Assembly (NCBI GenBank): GCA_030522415.1
Contig: CM060108.1
Coordinates: forward strand, 37,594,256 to 37,658,255
Length of the DNA: 64,000 bases
Reading direction: 5' to 3'
Origin: Channallabes apus
Lineage: Eukaryota > Chordata > Actinopteri > Siluriformes > Clariidae
A program made the translations under genes and the position numbers. Below, one piece after another: positions 61,585 through 64,000 of the stretch. The notes below the pieces were generated by a model. The model had not been told where the DNA came from. It ran no database searches and saw nothing but the letters and a program-made list of their open reading frames with translations. Position 1 is the stretch's first letter, and each line of letters opens with the position of its first letter.

Positions 61585-61860
61585 GTACTGTATTTAGTTC
61601 TCTCTCTCTCTCTCTCTCTCACTTGCATTTTCTCAGTTTCTCTAGTTCTTCTTCTTTAGTTCTTCTTCTTAATTTTCAGTTATTGCAATAAGAGTTACAA
61701 TACAGAACACACACACATCATCTCTCTCACTCTCCGTAATAAGAAGAAAGAGTAAAATTAGCAGTAAAACCTGTTAAAGTCTGTATAATCAGAAACATTG
61801 ACATGGTATTTCACACTGTAGCCTCCAGTGTCACTATATATTTGTGTATCTTTTTATATA

Positions 61861-63480
61861 CAGTGGTGTGAAAAACTATTTGCCCCCCTCCTGATTTCTT
61901 ATTCTTTTGCATGTTTGTCACACAAAATGTTTCTGATCATCAAACACATTTAATTATTAGTCAAAGATAACACAAGTAAACACAAAATGCATTTTTTAAA
62001 TGAGGGTTTTTATTATTTAGGGAGGAAAAAAAAATCCAAACCTACATGGCCCTGTGTGAAAAAGTAATTGCCCCCTGAACCTAATAACTGGTTGGGCCAC
62101 CCTTAGCAGCAATAACTGCAATCAAGCGTTTGCGATAACTTGCAACGAGTCTTTTACAGCGCTCTGGAGGAATTTTGGCCCACTCATCTTTGCAGAATTG
62201 TTGTAATTCAGCTTTATTTGAGGGTTTTCTAGCATGAACCGCCTTTAAGGTCATGCCACAACATCTCAATAGGATTCAGGTCAGGACTTTGACTAGGCCA
62301 CTCCAAAGTCTTCATTTTGTTTTTCTTCAGCCATTCAGAGGTGTATTTGCTGGTGTGTTTTGGGTCATTGTCCTGCTGCAGCACCCAAGATCGCTTCAGC
62401 TTGAGTTGACGAACAGATGGCCGGGCATTCTCCTTCAGGATTTTTTGGTAGACAGTAGAATTCATGGTTCCATCTATCACAGCAAGCCTTCCAGGTCCTG
62501 AAGCAGCAAAACAACCCCAGACCATCACACTACCACCACCATATTTTACTGTTGGTATGATGTTCTTTTTCTGAAATGCTGTGTTACTTTTACACCAGAT
62601 GTAAAGGGACACGCACCTTCCAAAAAGTTCTACTTTTGTCTCATCGGTCCACAAGGTATTTTCCCAAAAGTCTTGGCAATCACTGAGATGTTTTTTAGCA
62701 AAATTGAGACGAGCCTTAATGTCCTTTTTGCTTAAAAGTGGTTTGCGCCTTGGAAATCTGCCATGCAGGCCATTTTTGCCCAGTCTCTTTCTTATGGTGG
62801 AGTCGTGAACACTGACCTTAATTGAGGCAAGTGAGGCCTGCAGTTCTTTAGATGTTGTCCTGGGGTCTTTTGTGGCCTCTCGGATGAGTCGTCTCTGCGC
62901 TCTTGGGGTAATTTTGGTCGGCCGGCCACTCCTGGGAAGGTTCACCACTGTTCCATGTTTTTGCCATTTGTGGATAATGGCTCTCACTGTGGTTCGCTGG
63001 AGTCCCAAAGCTTTAGAAATGGCTTTATAACCTTTACCAGACTGATAGATCTCAATTACTTTTGTTCTCATTTGTTCCTGAATTTCTTTGGATCTTGGCA
63101 TGATGTCTAGCTTTTGAGGTGCTTTTGGTCTACTTCTCTGTGTCAGGTAGCTCCTATTTAAGTGATTTCTTGATTGAAACAGGTGTGGCAGTAATCAGGC
63201 CTGGGGGTGACTACAGAAATTGAACTCAGGTGTGATAAACCACAGTTAAGTTATTCTTTAACAAGGGGGGCAATCACTTTTTCACACAGGGCCATGTAGA
63301 TTTGGAGTTTTTTTTCTCCCTTAATAACGTAAACCTTCATTTAAAAACTGCATTTTGTGTTCAATTATGTTATCTTTGACTAATAGTTAACGGTTTTTGA
63401 TGAGCAGAAACATTTAAGTGTGACAAACATGCAAAAGAATAAGAAATCAGGAAGGGGGCAAATAGTTTTTCACACCACTG
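61861..63480 (-). mobile_element. Tc1-like element, full length, TA target duplication
   Basis: Inverted termini CAGTGGTGTGAAAAAC and its complement at the other end, with TA at 61859-61860 and 63481-63482. The two ends stay mirrored for over 150 bp. It is the same family as the split copy at 31099-39677 and shows what that copy looked like before the 7-kb insertion. Confidence 0.93.
62081..63101 (-). pseudogene. Tc1-like transposase with one small deletion
   Basis: Opens MPRSKEIQEQMRTKVIEI; two helix-turn-helix units, GRPTKITPRA hinge, first catalytic Asp in LWTDETKVELFG, second in QQDNDPKHTS and Glu in DLNPIEMLWHD 34 residues later (DD34E). After WHDLKG the frame fails at about 62250: the copy at 39271 has AAAAAGGCGG where this one has AAAGGCGG, a 2-nt loss. 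The last 60 residues, ending GGPTSY, continue in the other frame down to 62081. It is otherwise open, so it is close to functional. Confidence 0.9.
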
Positions 63481-63730
63481 TATTTGTGTCAGAGTGTTTC
63501 CTTCTGTCTTGCCACAGATCAACAAGTTATTCTCTTTCCATGAAAAGATAAGAAATAGGCCATAGCCAGCCTAATGACAACTGCATCAATATTAAAATTA
63601 TAAGAACGATTATTAGTGTGAGAAACGCATTTTGTTTTAAAAATGAGAAGAATATTTTGAAAGATTATTGAAAAGGACACCAGAAGATACCTGTAAATAG
63701 TCTGTACTTTGCAGTATTTTACCTTTTATA

Positions 63731-64000
63731 CTGAACAAAAATATAAACACAACACTTTTGTTTTTGCTCCCATTTTTTATGAGATGAACTCAAAGGTCTG
63801 AAACATTTTCTACATATGCAAGATAACCATATCTCTAAAATATTGTTCACAAATCTATCAAAATCTGTGATAGTGAGCACTTCTCATTTGTCAAGATAAT
63901 CCAGCCCACCACACAGGTGTGCCATAGCAAGATGCTGATTAGACGTCTAACCACACCAGCCCAGGACCTCCACATCCAGCATGTTCACCTCCAAAATCGT
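63731..64000 (+). mobile_element. Start of another Tc1-like element, cut by the window end
   Basis: After a TA, CTGAACAAAAATATAAAC and ACACTTTTGTTTTTGCTCC form the terminus of a different fish Tc1 family. Near 63945 the sequence jumps from the 5' flank (GATGCTGATTAGACG) straight to the transposase phrase CCAGCCCAGGACCTCC, so the copy is internally deleted. It continues past 64000. Confidence 0.75.

Overview
The window is AT-rich, intron-bearing vertebrate DNA from a teleost fish. The evidence is the spliced vertebrate genes, many Tc1-type DNA transposons, an L2 LINE with an ORF1 esterase, tRNA-derived SINEs of fish type and a chromodomain Ty3/gypsy element. The SINE and Tc1 mix suggests an otophysan such as a catfish, but that is only an impression.

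Region 1 (1-7258, + strand) is the 3' part of a coagulation factor XIII A-subunit (transglutaminase) gene. Thirteen exons keep one reading frame of 657 residues, with the Cys/His/Asp triad intact. The first coding part lies before the window. Region 2 (about 7.3-12.8 kb) is intergenic and holds a dead LINE, SINEs, Tc1 remnants and microsatellites.

Region 3 (12.8-29.5 kb, + strand) is a complete butyrophilin-like gene: signal peptide, IgV, IgC, membrane segment, four mini-exons and a B30.2/SPRY exon. All introns are phase 1, and the exons sum to 480 codons plus stop. Its introns contain a decayed Tc1, a hAT-type element with a nested SINE, a 5-kb L2 LINE that itself carries a 1.7-kb insertion, and a hAT remnant. 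Region 4 (29.5-42 kb) is a nest: a dead Tc1 element was split by a 6,965-bp terminal-inverted-repeat element, which was in turn invaded by a SINE and another Tc1. The 6,965-bp element holds piggyBac-like and BEN-like coding remnants.

Region 5 (42.1 kb to the end, + strand) is a second, tandem butyrophilin-like gene with the same exon ladder. No B30.2 exon is seen in the window. A 6-kb gypsy chromovirus with near-identical LTRs and a 5-bp target duplication sits 53 bp after the last mini-exon, followed by a Tc1 element on the minus strand and the start of another Tc1.

The two butyrophilin-like genes arose by tandem duplication. Both have an interferon-response-like motif (AGTTTCNNTTTC type) upstream, exact in gene 2, and a third orphan copy of this promoter region lies in intron 1 of gene 1. 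That suggests interferon-linked expression and an earlier, more complex duplication history. Most remaining sequence is mobile DNA, and nearly all its coding capacity is broken.
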